Shown: piece by piece, positions 24,053 to 35,565 of the stretch | How the letters are laid out: every line of letters begins with the position of its first letter | Position numbering within the stretch: the stretch's first letter is position 1 | From: Thalassia testudinum | Taxonomy: Eukaryota; Streptophyta; Magnoliopsida; Alismatales; Hydrocharitaceae | Direction of reading: 5' to 3' | NCBI GenBank assembly: GCA_037157565.1 | Contig: JAZHRO010000013.1 | Location: 34,600,501 to 34,664,500 of the forward strand | Length of the DNA: 64,000 nt | The notes under the pieces: generated by a model | Database searches by the model: none | What the model was told of the DNA's origin: nothing | Seen by the model: the letters and a program-made list of their open reading frames with translations, nothing else | Made by a program: the position numbers and the translations under genes

Positions 24053-27000
24053 TGATGAGAACCTCATCATGAGCCCTAACTAGCACAATCTAACCTAAAT
24101 ATGCGAGAAAAAGCTCCTACATAACTCAAAGAAAGGCTTGACTCAGAGAATTCTGAGTTTAACAAGAAAACAAGTCATAAGGGGTAAAAATGCAATTTCA
24201 CCAACACAATCCGTAAACAGGGTAACTCAGGATCCAAACATAGGTCAAACTAACCTAATAAGAAGGAAAGTGGGGTGATCTGATCCAATAAGGGCTACAG
24301 CAACTCCAAGGAATTAAATGACATTCTGTAACCTAAAACAAACCCACTTCAATTCACGAGGTTCGAGGTAGGGTAAAAATCGAATAAATCCTCTAAAATT
24401 CATAGAAAAATAATCTCTAGGGTTTAGAACCTTCAATTTGGCCTTGGGAACCCATTTTGACCTACATTGAGAACCATGCCCAATTAATGATTTAATTTGG
24501 GTTTTTACGTAAATTGGTCGGTCAAACAAGGTCTGACCTAGAAATCAAATTCACCATTAGAATCCTTAGGTCCCATTTAGTCATGCATAAAAACTTGAGC
24601 CTAAGAAGAGACCTTCTTGACCAACTTTGCAATTTGGTCTTCATCTATTACTTTTTGACCCTTAACTTTCGGAACCTTGGCATTTTGGCCCCTAGGTTCT
24701 TTGCCGTTCTTTGCATACAGATCCCTGCTGCAAGTCTCTGCGCAGCGCCATGCTTCGGCGACTTTGCGCGGAGCATGGCACCGTGCAGGGTGAGGGAGGC
24801 ATCCTGCAGGTTGAACCCGGTGTTCCCTGCGACGTCTGCTGTCGCAGGGACACCACCATGCCTTCTGTCCTCGCCCACACCTTCCGTGCGAACGCGCGGA
24901 AGGTGTGAGTGAAAATCCTGGCCGTTCTCCAGCGAGGGAGGCACGTCACCTCCCTGCGCCGACCCCTCCGCCACCGCCTTTATAAGGATTGGCGTCGCCA
25001 GCCGATTCTGGGAGCTCAGTCCTGACAGAGAAAACCCCAACCATTCCTCTCTTCCTACTCCGGCAGAAACCCACCAGCTCCGGCGGCTCCTCCTCCTCCG
25101 TCTCGTCGCTCTGCTGCAATACCAGTAGGAGAGCCACCTTCGCCCGATCCTCCCGCGTTGCGCCGTACCCAGCGCGCGCCCTCCGGCTCTCTTCCTCGCC
25201 GCCGCCCTCCCCCTCTGGGTATTTCCTCTTCGGCGACAGTCGGTACGACGGCCACCCTGCTCCGTCCCCCTTCGTCCCTGTAGGTAGGTTACTATTATTT
25301 CTCTTCCTCCCCTCTTTCTTTTCCCCAATATAATTTGCTCAATTACCCCTCGACCGCGCCTGACCGCCCTCACCTTCTCCATCTCCGGCCACTCTCTGGC
25401 GAGTTGCCCCTGTCAATCCACCGCTCCACGCAACTCGCCACCTACCCCAAAAGCTCTACCTCACCTCACCCGACACCCCTCGCCCCTCCACAGCCACTCC
25501 ACACCTCCACAACACTCCCCCGATCAAACCCATCTTTTCGATTGCAGTCCGACCTAGGGCTGCCGCCAGGTACCGCCCCACACCTGCCACACCCCGCATT
25601 ACCTTCGCTGTGCCACGGCGGAGGTACCCCTGTGATCTGATTAGGCCGAGAGGCCCTATTGTGTTCCGCAAATCTTCAGCCCCTTCCGCCATTGACGCTA
25701 GAGCAAGAAGGTCGCAAGCCTCGTTCTAGGCCGTGCGCTCCAGGTGTTATGATCCCAGGTGAAGCGGGTTGGTCTTGCGCATGTACGTAGCTAGGAAATT
25801 GGCTTGGTAAAGGAACCCAGCAGCAGCAATCGAAGAAGACACCCTGCGGGCGTGAGCAAAGAAATAGGTGGGACATTTGGTCCCACCTCGTGAACTCAAA
25901 GGTGAGTGGCAACACTTAAATTGAATTTATGTTTTGTGCTGGTTGCCTCAAGTAACATGGGGTGAGGTCCCGCACCCCACTCACCCGCCCGGTCCGCGAG
26001 ATCACCACGCGGATCCGGCGGACCCGACCCGACACCACCTGCGCACTCCTCACGTACCATACACGCCGGTATGCCTGGTCACGGGTACGCTACCCGATCC
26101 GATAACCCAGCTCTGGGAGAGCTTCCTATGAGCGGTTTACAGAGAGAGAGAGAGACGTGCGAGTAGAGGGAAGGGTTAGGTTTTGCCTTGTGCAGGAACA
26201 GGGTGCGAGGGAAGAATGTTCACACTTGGCCACAGGAAGAACAAGAAGAAGAGGAGCGGAAGAACTGTAGGCCACCAGAAGACCAAGGAAGAAGACTCGA
26301 GAAAGAAGAAGAAGAGAAGAAGAAAGAGCAGCAAAGGAAAAAAAAGAGAGGGGAAGCACTGTAGCAGACCGCCATTTAAGTCGTTTGACTGAGATATCAG
26401 ACGACGGATGAAGCTTCAGAGGAGACAAAGAAAAGAAGAAGAAAAAGAAAAGAAAAGGTTCTGCAGTTGAAGTGAAAGAAAAGAAGAAGAAGAAGAACTG
26501 AAGAAGAAAGGAAATGCAGAAGAACTGTAGGCCACCAGAAGACCAAGGAAGAAGACTCGAGAAAGAAGAAGAGAAGAAGAAAGAGCAGCAAAGGAAAAAA
26601 AAGAGAGGGGAAGCACTGTAGCAGACCGCCATTTAAGTCGTTTGACTGAGATATCAGACGACGGATGAAGCTTCAGAGGAGACAAAGAAAAGAAGAAGAA
26701 AAAGAAAACAAAAGGTTCTGCAGTTGAAGTGAAAGAAAAGAAGAAGAAGAAGAACTGAAGAAGAAAGGAAATGCAGAAGAACTGAAGGCCACCAGAAGAC
26801 CAAGGAAGAAGACTCGAGAAAGAAGAAGAAGAACTGAAGAAGAAGGGAAATGCAGAAGAACTGAAGGCCACCAGAAGACCAAGGAAGAAGATCCGAGAAA
26901 GAAGAGACGAAGAAGATAAGCAAAGAGAGAAAGAAGAGAAAAAGAAAAAGCCACAAGACACAAAAATATTTCTCCCTCTCCCTCTCTCTTATTTTTGTAA

Positions 27001-27178
27001 TATAGAAACATTGTACTTCTAGAATTCCAGTAGCTCCCTGAGTTCAACCTCGGGAAACTATTTCTGAGTAAAATTGTAATGGTAACGACAATCGTAGCTG
27101 TCTTATCTTATACTACAACGATTGTATTATAGTAAACATAAAGAAATGCAAAAACAGCGTCGCGGTAGTCCGCTAACA
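24053..27178 (+). repeat. 3' LTR of Athila-like element B (3.1 kb) with internal tandem duplication
   Basis: The LTR starts TGATGAGAACC after the polypurine tract and ends CGCTAACA before resumption of the A LTR. A TATA box TTTATAAGG is at 24979-24987. It pairs along its length with the reverse solo LTR at 11313-14200 and, for the first 1.7 kb, with the D LTR at 28543. The segment 26261-26935 is a purine-rich (GAA-like) tandem array with unit starts near 26261, 26521, 26777 and 26856. Confidence 0.85.
26261..26935 (+). repeat. GAA-rich tandem repeat (units of about 258 bp and a short unit)
   Basis: Each unit opens AGAACTG(T/A)AGGCCACCAG. Two long units (starts 26261 and 26521, period 260; next start 26777, period 256) share the CCATTTAAGTCGTTTGAC and TCAGACGACGG segments. 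The last unit is shortened to about 79 bases. The array lies in the B LTR and is almost free of pyrimidines on +. It makes long meaningless open frames on the - strand. Confidence 0.85.
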
Positions 27179-27813
27179 GTTCTACTCCTAATTCCCTGTA
27201 GGGTTCAAGCACTTTTAACTCAGCCAATTTAGGTTTCACCGTTCCAGCTTTACGTTCATACAACCCATGTTCTCAATCATATGTATCAATTCATAACAGG
27301 CAGCTGTTAACCAATTTACAGGCAGTTATCATTTCCTTTCTACTATTCCAAGACTGCAATATTTATATATTCAACCAGTTTTCCAGTCCTAGGATTCATG
27401 CCGTACCCTAGGATCTATCATTCAATCTAGTTTTCCAATCCTAGGATTCATGCAATACCCTAAGATCTATCATTCAATCTAATTTCTCAGTCCTAGGGTT
27501 CTTGCAATGCCCTAGACTCTATTAATTATTTCATAATTGTGACAAATTTTGTTAAATAAATGAAAAACCACTCTACCAGCGAAACCGGGAGTGCTGGGGG
27601 CGTGGTCAGTAATCCCGCGTGCCTCCGCGACCCCCAAGACTGCAACGGAATGGGGTCCTAACACAAGGATCAATCACAAGGAGTTTCTCAGAACAGTATA
27701 CAATTACTGTAAACGGATAGAGGAATTTATTCTGGAAAGAACGCAACTCAAAATGCGGAAAATGGACTCCGAACGGGCCCTAAACGGGTCAAAAACAACG
27801 AATCTGTCCAAAA

Positions 27814-28210
27814 TAAGACGTCTGGAACCTCTTCCAGACGTCTTAAAAGGTGGGTCAGGTCGTACCTCAGTTCTGCGCAGTCCTTCAGACGACTAGAAGT
27901 CTGCTGGAACGTCTGGCCTTGGTTTCCAGGCGTCCGATTGTCACCCTGGACGTCTAGAGGTTCTCTCCGCCGTCTGGCACTGCGGCCAGACGTCTGATTC
28001 TCGTGGGATGGCGAGCCCTCGCGCCCTCCTGAGCAGAACCTGCGCACACACTCCTGCTCTCAGTACGACGAAACGTAGAAGAAATCGTGGCGAACGGCTG
28101 CGTGGCTGTACATGCGAAAGAAAGAGAAGGCAAGAAATATCTTACTTGTCAGACGTCTGGACCGTCTTGCAGACGTCTTCGGCGTCGTCTGGACGTAAGT
28201 CCAGACATCC
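27814..28210. promoter_or_regulatory. inverted pairs of AGACGTCT in the A 5' LTR
   Basis: The clearest pair is a perfect 13-bp inverted repeat (27814-27826 and 27833-27845, TAAGACGTCTGGA arms) with a six-base loop. Further sites lie at about 27992-28000 and 28150-28180. Equivalent pairs occur in E at 10742-10765 and 55785-55813. In element sense they are downstream of the TATA box, so a transcript would contain them. Confidence 0.7.
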
Positions 28211-28542
28211 GATTCTGGAAAATTTTCCAAAACCAGAGCCCGATCCGCTCTCCTCCCGCGACGCACGGCCGCGCCGCGCCCTGTCCGCCTGCTGCCCGAG
28301 CTGCGCAGCCCCTCCGCGACACCCCACACCCGCCGCGGCCGCTGCTGCCGCTGCCGCTCACTCGCTCGCTCACGCTCTCGCTGGCAAGGAGAAGGAGAAG
28401 AGAAAGGCGGAGGAGATGAGGGTAAGGGAGAGGGCGAGGGTTTATAAAGCAGCACTGGGAGAGAGAGAAGAGGGACGGCGCATCTGCAGGAAGAGAGAGG
28501 AAAAGAAGACGAAGGCGGCGGGTGCAGTCTACATGCGCACGC

Positions 28543-30439
28543 TGATGAGAACCTCATCATGAACCCTAACTAGAACAATTTGACCTAGATTGGCGAGAAA
28601 AAGCTCCTACATAACTTATAGAAAGGCTTGACTCAGAGAATTCTGAGTTTGTGAAGAAAACATGTCATAAGGGGTAAAAATGCAATTTCACCAACACAAT
28701 CAGTAAACAGGGTAACTTAGGATCCAAACATAGGTCAAACTAACCTAATAAGAAGGAAAGTGGGATGATTTGATCCAGCAAGGGCCACAGCAACTCCTAG
28801 GGAATTAAATGACATCCTATAACCCCAAATCAAACCCACTTCAATTCACGAGGTTCGAGGCAAAGTAAAAATCAACTAAACCCTCTTAAAATCATAGAAA
28901 AATAATTTCTAGGATTTAGAACCGTTAGTTTGGCCTTGAGAACCCATTTTGACCTACATTGAGAACCATGCCCAGTTAATGATTTAATTTGGATTTTTAT
29001 GTAAAATGACCCGTCAAACAAGGTCTGATCTAGAAATAAAATTCGCCATTAGAATCCTTAGGTCATATTTAATCATGCATAAAAACTTGAACCTAAGAAG
29101 AGACCTTCACGACCGACTTTACATTTTGGTCCTCATCTATTACTTTTTGACCCTCAGCTTTCGAAACCCTCGCATTTGGGCCCCTAAGTTCTTCGTCGTT
29201 CTTTGCAGTTAGGTCCTCCCTGCAAAACTCTGAGCATCGCCAGCTCCAGTGACTTTGCGCGGAGCATGACGCGGAGCATAGTGCCGCGTAGGGTGAGGGA
29301 GGCCCTCTACCCATTGAACCGGGTGTTCCTCGCGACGTCTGCTGTCGTAGGAACACCTCCACGACCTCTGCCATCACCCACACCTTCCGTGCGAACGCAC
29401 GGAAGGTATGGGTTGCTGCTCCAGCCATCCTCGGGCAAGGAAGGCACGTCGCCTCCTTGCGTCCACCCCTCCGCCTTCGCCTTTATAAACATCGCCGTTG
29501 CCAGCAGAAGAGGATAAGCTGTCTCTGATGGAGAATACCCCCCCACTTCCTCCTCTCCAGCTCCGACAGACGGCCTACAGCTTCCGGCGACCAACTCCTC
29601 CTCCTCCTCTCTCTGTTGCCTTACCTGCAGCAGGGTTCCCCTAACCCTTTCGTCTGTGTCGCGTTGCACCTGTCGACACCCTCCGCCTGCCTCCTCGTCG
29701 CCGTTCTCCCCTCCCAAGGCCTCTTCTTCCTCAGCTCTAGCAGGCACGAGCCGGTGGCTCCGCCCTTCCCCCTTCGTCCAGAACTTAGGTAAATGCTTCC
29801 CCTCCTCCTCCTCTAAATCCCCCCTCTGTAAATTTGTATTTTCGCGCCCCCACACACAACTTCCACCTCCACCTGCTCCGTCTCCGACCACCCTCTCCGA
29901 CGAGCCCATTCCACCTCCACAGACCCCCTCACTCCTCGCCAATCACCTCAGAAGCTTCCCCTCACTCCACTCCACAGCTTCCCCCGTCTCATTTCCTGCC
30001 ACACGCCACCTAAAGACCCCCCGAACAAACCCATTCCTCCGACCACAGTCCAACCTAGGGCTGCCACCATATGCCGCCTCACGCCTCGCCACCACTCACA
30101 CTGGCTTCGCCGCACTCCGGTGAAGCTCCCTGCATCCTCTGACTGGGCCGAGAGGCCGTATGCTTGATTTCAGGTCACGACCTCTTCGCCGCCATTGCTG
30201 AGCAGGTGAAGCTCCTTCACCTGCTGCTGTAGGTTCGCCCTCGCCCAGGCTCGCACTCCAGGATGCGCGGTTTACCCCCGCGAAGCATCCCAGGCCTACA
30301 GCTGGGGTGAAAGGCTCGCACACGGTCGCAATTGACTGCAACTCTCTCAGCCGCGGGTGCGAGATTTCTATAACAAACAAAAGAAAAAGAAGTGATCTAG
30401 CCACGGTCAGTCACATAAGTCATATGGCCAACTATTTCA
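28543..30439 (+). repeat. 5' LTR of element D
   Basis: It starts TGATGAGAACCTCATCATG and ends ACTATTTCA, one base before the PBS. The first 1.7 kb resemble the B LTR, including TTTATAAAC at 29482-29490 as TATA box. The long GAA-rich part present in B is missing, so it represents another subfamily or a shortened form. Confidence 0.85.
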
Positions 30440-30440
30440 T

Positions 30441-30457
30441 TGGCGCCATTGCCGGGG
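30441..30457 (+). other. primer binding site of element D (tRNA-Asp type)
   Basis: TGGCGCCATTGCCGGGG differs by one base from the string used by element F (TGGCGCCGTTGCCGGGG), which is complementary to the 3' end of tRNA-Asp. This primer is usual for Athila elements. It begins two bases after the LTR. Confidence 0.88.
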
Positions 30458-31424
30458 AGCAACGGCTATTCTAGAAGTTATAAAATTTCTATTTGTGAGT
30501 TTCTAATAATCTCTTCTCTCTTTTGTGCAGGTATAGGAAAAAATTAGGACGCAGCCGCACCACAGCCACTCCAAGGATAGGTAACTTCCTATTAAACCCT
30601 AAAATTTTAAAGAGGAAGAAAAAGAAGGAAAAAAATAGATATAACCTGTCTTTCATACGTAGTAATAGCTGCATATTCTCAAAACTACTATTCCTACACA
30701 CAATATTAAAGGTAATTAAGGGCTAACACCTTCTTGCCTAAGCCCTACTTACCCAACAACGAGTTAACTGGACCAAGTAGAGCCAACATAAGATCAAACA
30801 TTAGGGTTTTGGAGACACACCCCTTAATCAAGAATTGAGAAAATCCAAAGGGAGTGTGCCCAAGCCATCGATTGAAAATACCTATTCAGAGAAACCCTAA
30901 ACAATTGGCTCTCTAAACACTTGAACCCTAAAAAGCAACAAGGCCTAAAATCTCAAAGGAATCACTAGGTGAAGTTGACCGCTAGGGTCAACCAACCTTC
31001 AAATTAGGCCACCATGTTCACAAAAGTACCTAAGAGTTCAAGTGAAACCTTAAGCACCTTGATCTTAAAGTAAAAGAGGTAGACTTAAGAGGTCAAGATC
31101 CCCATTCTGGTCTGCCTGGAACCGCAGTGACAAGAGAGGTCGAGTGGGGGAAACCCTGAACCTGTGGGGACGCTCTACCGTGTAGGGGTCTTCGCGGGAC
31201 TCACCCTCTCTGGCTGCCTAGGTAATTCTCAGGTGGACGATCTTTCTGATCAAGGGTCCATCTGCCCCGCACCTCTGTAGTCACCCAACACATTTTTGGG
31301 TGTCTTGATTGGGTCCAGCACCTTCTAAACTCATCAATTCCAACAATGCATGAACGGTAGGAGATCCTTATGACCACTCCTAAGATCTCCTTTAGGAATT
31401 CACTCTCGTCAAGGCCAAGCCTCG
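30458..31424 (+). other. untranslated leader of element D
   Basis: The 1-kb stretch between PBS and gag has no long open frame. It includes an A-rich run near 30610-30640 and several phrases shared in kind, not in detail, with the leader of element F. No host feature is seen. Confidence 0.55.
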
Positions 31425-32354
31425 ATGCCCGTGTTTGCACAGCAACCCTACCCCATTATTCTCTCATCCGATTCTGAACCAAGCTCTTCTTCTTCCCCCA
31501 TCATGGCTCAGCCACTTCAGGAAGAAAACAATTTGGAGCACCAGCTCCAGCGACTCAATGACCTCTTCCAAAACTTTGTGCACCCACCGCAGCGTCCTAT
31601 AATGCGGGGCCATTATAATCCTGCTGCAGTGGCCATTGAGCCTCGAGTCAGAATCCTGACTGGAGGACCTGATTTCGAATTGAAGCTCAATATGATTCAT
31701 GCTATACCTAAATTCCATGGGCTTAATTCAGAAGATCCCTTCCAGCACATCAAACAGTTTAAACATCTAGCCCAAACTTTTGGGTCAGATGCGCAAAATC
31801 GGGATATTCTTCTCATGAAGATGTTCTCCTTCTCTCTTATGGACAAGGTCGCTCATTGGTATCAAACTCAGACCCGGCCGATCAACACTTGGGAGGAACT
31901 TCAGTCCGAATTTTTGAAAAAGTTCTTTCCCGTTGGACGGACCAATGCCTTGCGCCATCAGATTACTCACTTCACTCAGCAAACAGGGGAACCTCTCCAT
32001 GAGGCATGGGATCGCTTTCAGGATCTCATGAGAAAGTGCCCCCATCACGGAGTTCCTAAATGGGAACAGGTCCAATCTTTTTACCAGGGACTCCGTGAGG
32101 GCATCCGTCTTTTCGTCAATGCAACCTACGGAGGAAATATCATGGTCAACATGAGGACACCGTGTGGGAGATTCTCGGAAACATGTGCGAGAACTCCATC
32201 AACAATGACTCCATGGGATTATTCGATAGGACGAATACCCGCGCATCGACGGATCTTAGGGGAGCACATGAGACGCAGGGCTTGTTCGCATCAGTCGACC
32301 TGGAATTAATGGCCAGTCGATTGGACAATGTCTCAATCATCGAAAAGAAGGTGG
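31425..32354 (+). pseudogene. gag of element D, first part
   Basis: The frame contains the Athila gag core: [36 protein letters not shown], then HEAWDRFQDLMRKCPHHGVPKW. Near 32145-32160 a frameshift moves the reading to another frame (WEILGNMCENSINNDSMG ... DNVSIIEKK). The insertion of copia element C at 32355 cuts it. The product would form the particle core, but it is broken. Confidence 0.88.
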
Positions 32355-34060
32355 TGAAGGTTCCCTCCTAGGAGGGGATGACGTAATAATTGCGGAAATA
32401 ATATAAAGCAATAAACAATCACACAGAAAGACAATCGCACAATGTACACAAATGTTTTTAGGTGGAAACCCAAACCGGGTGAAAACCACCACCTAACCCT
32501 CTCGAGTTAGGATTTTCCGATCAACCTAGTTGATCAAATCCACTAACCGAATCACTTTAAAACGAGGGTGATTCAACCTCAGTACAAGCACGCTACAAGT
32601 ACGAGGGTAGCGTTCCTCAACCCCTTCTCTCCACGAGAAGGATTTTGTCCCACGAAGGAGACGGGAATTCGCAAAGCGAATACCCAACCAAAATACAAAG
32701 ATAAAATAAAACAACAGGTCCTATAGAGCCAACAAAGTAATTAAGAACCTAGCTTCTATAGGAATAAGGAAACTCTCCTTTGCAAGGAGTGCGTCGAGGA
32801 TGACGCGGGTGCGTGAGCCACGCAACGGCGTAATGTCGCTCTCGTGAACAACGGCGGGAGAGCGGGTGCGCGAAGCTTGATGCTCTCAAGAGAATGGAAC
32901 TAGAGCTTGGAGAGCAAGGGCTTCTCTTGGACACAAAAGAGTGGAACTAAGTTGCTTAGGTGTGTCTCTTGTTTCTCTCAGTGTGTGTAAGTGTATATTT
33001 GTGTTGCAAGGGTTCCCCTCTATTTATAGAGGCCTTAGGAAGGCTTATGAAGGGTTCTATAGCCGTTGGGAACAAAGCCCAAGAGAATCAGGCCGAAATC
33101 AGGACAATGATTACACTTGACGGGGTTATCAGACGTCTAACTCTTTCATCAGACGTCTGGAAGGCCACTTTAAGACGTCTGATTCTGTGCGGGTTTCCTC
33201 CTGACTTGAATCAGATCTAAACAGGGTTTTTGTGCAAGTCCATCAGACGACATGCAGGACGTCTGGCACTATGTCTGGATGTCTGGAAACCTACTTTTAC
33301 TGTGGGAATTGATTTCCAAACGTTGCAACGGCTAGAAAATCTCTGAGAAGAGATTTTGGGTCAGCCGAGGCAAAACGGTCAATTATCAGACGTCTGGAAA
33401 GGCCTAAGGACGTCTGATAAGGCTCTAACGGTCATATTCTTAAGTGTCTGCTAAGCCAGCCAACGGTCCACTAATTGGACGTCTGGAAAATCCATCAGAC
33501 GTCTTCTAAGATGTCTGGTCTAAGGTCTGGACGTCTGATTTCATCAGACAGAACTAACTATGTCCAGCCTAACAGTTATCAGACGTCTGAAACAACAGTC
33601 AGACGTCTTAAAATACTTTATCAGACGTCTGATTTGGTAATTAGACGTCTGGAAGTGCTGTTTTGAACCCTGTATTGGTTTTCTAAGTATTCTACAGAAA
33701 ACCTAAGTGTCCTAGGGTTGTGCCGGTGTTCCTAGGACTACTGTTAGGGTTCTTTGAGGCTCTTTAACATAATTTTCTAAGGAAAATAAAGAGCAAGAAA
33801 GATAAAGATAAAAGTACATGAAATGATTAAAAAGAATCTATCCTATTCTTCTTGTCTCCTATCTTCAATCTGTCGCTCCACGCGAACCTCCTCTGTTTTC
33901 CGTCAAGCTCCTCCAATCCGTCCTGGATGCGAGCTCGAACTCCGTTTAAACACGTCCACATTTGCAATTGACCTGAAATCTAGGACTCAAATTGCAAATG
34001 TTAAATAACACGTGTTTTGTTATCATCAAAACAAATGATCGTGGTGCTCTAGCACCAACA
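32355..34060 (-). repeat. 3' LTR of copia element C
   Basis: The LTR starts TGAAGGTTCC and ends AGCACCAACA on +. It is close to its partner; visible differences include a missing segment near 33181, where the partner has an extra palindrome unit. The sense TATA box TCTATAAATAGAGG lies near 33020-33032. The palindrome cluster at 33130-33652 is immediately upstream of it in sense. Confidence 0.92.
33130..33652. promoter_or_regulatory. cluster of AGACGTCT palindromes in the C 3' LTR
   Basis: I count about nine exact AGACGTCT octamers and about four GGACGTCT variants, spaced irregularly by roughly 10 to 120 bases. Several are TCAGACGTCTG(A/G). Positions match those in the partner LTR and in the solo LTR, so the array is an ancestral feature of the family. 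Confidence 0.7.
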
Positions 34061-34345
34061 ATCTCCCCCTTTTTGATGATGACAAAACTGAAAATAATAA
34101 TGCATAAAAATCCTCCCCCTTTTTGACATTATCAAAAAGGTTTGATTGGTTTTAAATTTCCTATAACTCCCCCTTAAGACATGCTCTTCTATGAATTTAT
34201 TTTAACAAAGGTGATATTCTCCCCCTTTTTGTAACAACAAGATAGCTATTATTTTTCTCCCCCTTACTAAAGGAAATTTAGCTAACTTGCATCTCCCCCT
34301 TAAAAATTGACAATTAACTCATAAATGTTTTAACTCCCCCTATCT
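34061..34345 (-). other. seven polypurine-tract-like motifs before the C 3' LTR
   Basis: On + the core CTCCCCCT appears at about 34063, 34113, 34167, 34219, 34257, 34293 and 34333; on - it reads AGGGGGAG, often with preceding A runs. The first one abuts the LTR and is the functional position. Multiplied tracts at this place are a reported Sirevirus trait. Confidence 0.8.
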
Positions 34346-34399
34346 AAATGCTTATAAAAAGATAGGGTTAAGAATTTTTACCTCACCTACCATTGCCAA

Positions 34400-35551
34400 T
34401 AAAATGGCCCGAATGGTGGTGGTGGATGCCACATCGGATAGGGCTTCCATCCGTAGCTTGGAGGCCCGGGCATCGGCGCCGGTCTCCAGTCTGGTGGTCA
34501 ACGTGCGGCTGGTCCGTCGTTTGTTCGCCGTCTCGTCGATCTTCTTGTTCTCCTCCTTGGTCTACTCTTTGGTTCTCCCAACTTGAGTTGACCAGCTTTG
34601 AGTTTGTAGGTCCAATCCTTTATGTTGTAATTATCCCTGAACCCTACAAAACAAGATTCTAATTCCTTTTTCGGTATCCAAGTGAGCTTGGATCCGGATC
34701 TGTTAGTGGGTCTCCTTGATGGAGATCCTTTCTCAACCTTAGGGCTATAAAAATTATCAACTTTGTTGATTAATTTGTTAGAATTTTCCCTAAGACATGC
34801 AATTTCTTTTTCTATAGTATTCAACTTTGTCTTTAAATCAGAAAATTCTATTTTTAGACTAACATTTTCCTCAATCAATTTATTATTTTCATTGATGAGG
34901 TCTTAATCTTCTAATAATAGGTTATCAATTCTAGGACTAGCTTCTATGTCCTTAAGTTGTTTTTCTAACCTATCATTTTTATTTTTAAGAAAACTAGGGT
35001 TCTTTTTAATACTTTTATTTTCTATTTTAAGTGATTTACTAATCTCAAATAGTTCATTAAAAGCTTCTTGTAAATCGAGATTTACCTCATTGTCGTTGTC
35101 GTTGTCACTTTCTCCGATTGCCATGAAACCAAGGCACGCGGTTTCCTTCTCCCCGAGATCTTCTTCCGAGCTCGTCTCCTCATGAGTGCCTTCCAACCTC
35201 CTCCATATCTCGTGGGCGGTGGTGCACTCTTGGATTTTCTCAAACTCTTTCGGACTCAGCGCGCAATACAGGGCATTCATTGCCTTTGCGTTGAGTGAAA
35301 GCTCTCGAATCTGCAGCTGCGAGTAGCCTCCTTGGGGTCGCTTCGGGATCTCGTATGGGGTTTCGCAACATCCCCATATCTCGAATTCAGTGGCTTGGAG
35401 CCACGTCTTCATCCTTAACTTCCAATATCCGAAGTCCCTCCCGTCGAAATAGGGTGGTCGGACGGTGGACTGCCCTTCGGAGATTCCGATTGCGGCTATA
35501 CTTCCCTCAATGATCTTCTTGCCGGGTGTTACTCCGATCTTGCAAGAACCT
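34400..35551 (-). pseudogene. partial gag of copia element C
   Basis: Reading from just inside the PBS, the frame gives PPYFDGRDFGYWKLRMKTWL, YSQLQIRELSLNAKAMNALY and ECTTAHEIWRRLEGTHE, the N-terminal gag domain of copia elements. It then jumps to an acidic stretch (FMAIGESDNDNDNEVNLDL) followed by coiled-coil-like Lys/Glu-rich sequence, so the middle of gag, including the zinc knuckle, is deleted. A stop at about 34903 is followed by a further open stretch (to about 34498) ending in KLTWIPKKELESCF and an Arg-rich tail. Protease, integrase and RT are absent. Confidence 0.85.
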
Positions 35552-35563
35552 GCTCTGATACCA
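35552..35563 (-). other. primer binding site of copia element C (initiator tRNA-Met type)
   Basis: On the - strand TGGTATCAGAGC follows the 5' LTR after two bases. It is the common copia primer site, and places the 5' LTR at 35566-37299. Confidence 0.9.
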
Positions 35564-35565
35564 AT

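Larger units (their letters stand above)
20706..27178 (+). mobile_element. Athila-like gypsy element B, 5'-truncated
   Basis: It begins inside the RT-RNase H linker (about 20711), runs through RNase H and integrase to a stop near 22489, then a non-coding 3' region, a polypurine tract and a long 3' LTR (24053-27178). The 5' LTR, gag, protease and RT are gone, together with a part of the surrounding A LTR, consistent with one deletion. Integrase and RNase H wording is the same as in element F, placing it in the non-chromodomain Athila group. Confidence 0.8.
15268..28542 (-). mobile_element. chromovirus A (Ty3/gypsy), internally deleted, nested in E
   Basis: The left end starts TGTAACGACCCGATTC at 15268 after the five bases GGATG (15263-15267). 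The 3' LTR (15268-15721 plus 17439-18279) is fused to RT coding sequence near 18280-18290, so the LTR start, integrase and RNase H are deleted. RT, protease and gag remnants follow to about 20140. A PBS lies at 20268-20279. The 5' LTR begins at 20283 and continues, broken by insertion B, to 28542 where D inserted. Its LTRs resemble those of E but differ in detail, so it is a sister subfamily. The right end was lost in a later deletion. Confidence 0.75.
20283..28542 (-). repeat. 5' LTR of chromovirus A (pieces 20283-20705 and 27179-28542)
   Basis: The first piece matches 15268-15700. The second continues with GTTCTACTCCTAATTCC and matches the A-family solo LTR at 56084-58799 in reverse. About 1.2 kb of LTR between the pieces is missing, lost together with the 5' part of element B. 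A TATA box in element sense lies at 28441-28450. Inverted pairs of AGACGTCT lie at 27814-28210. Element D interrupts the LTR about 120 bases from its sense start. Confidence 0.75.

Noticed and set aside
26126..27047. Repeated Phe/Ser-rich - strand frames that look like a repetitive membrane protein
   Set aside because: They are translations of the GAA tandem array in the B LTR, in several overlapping frames.
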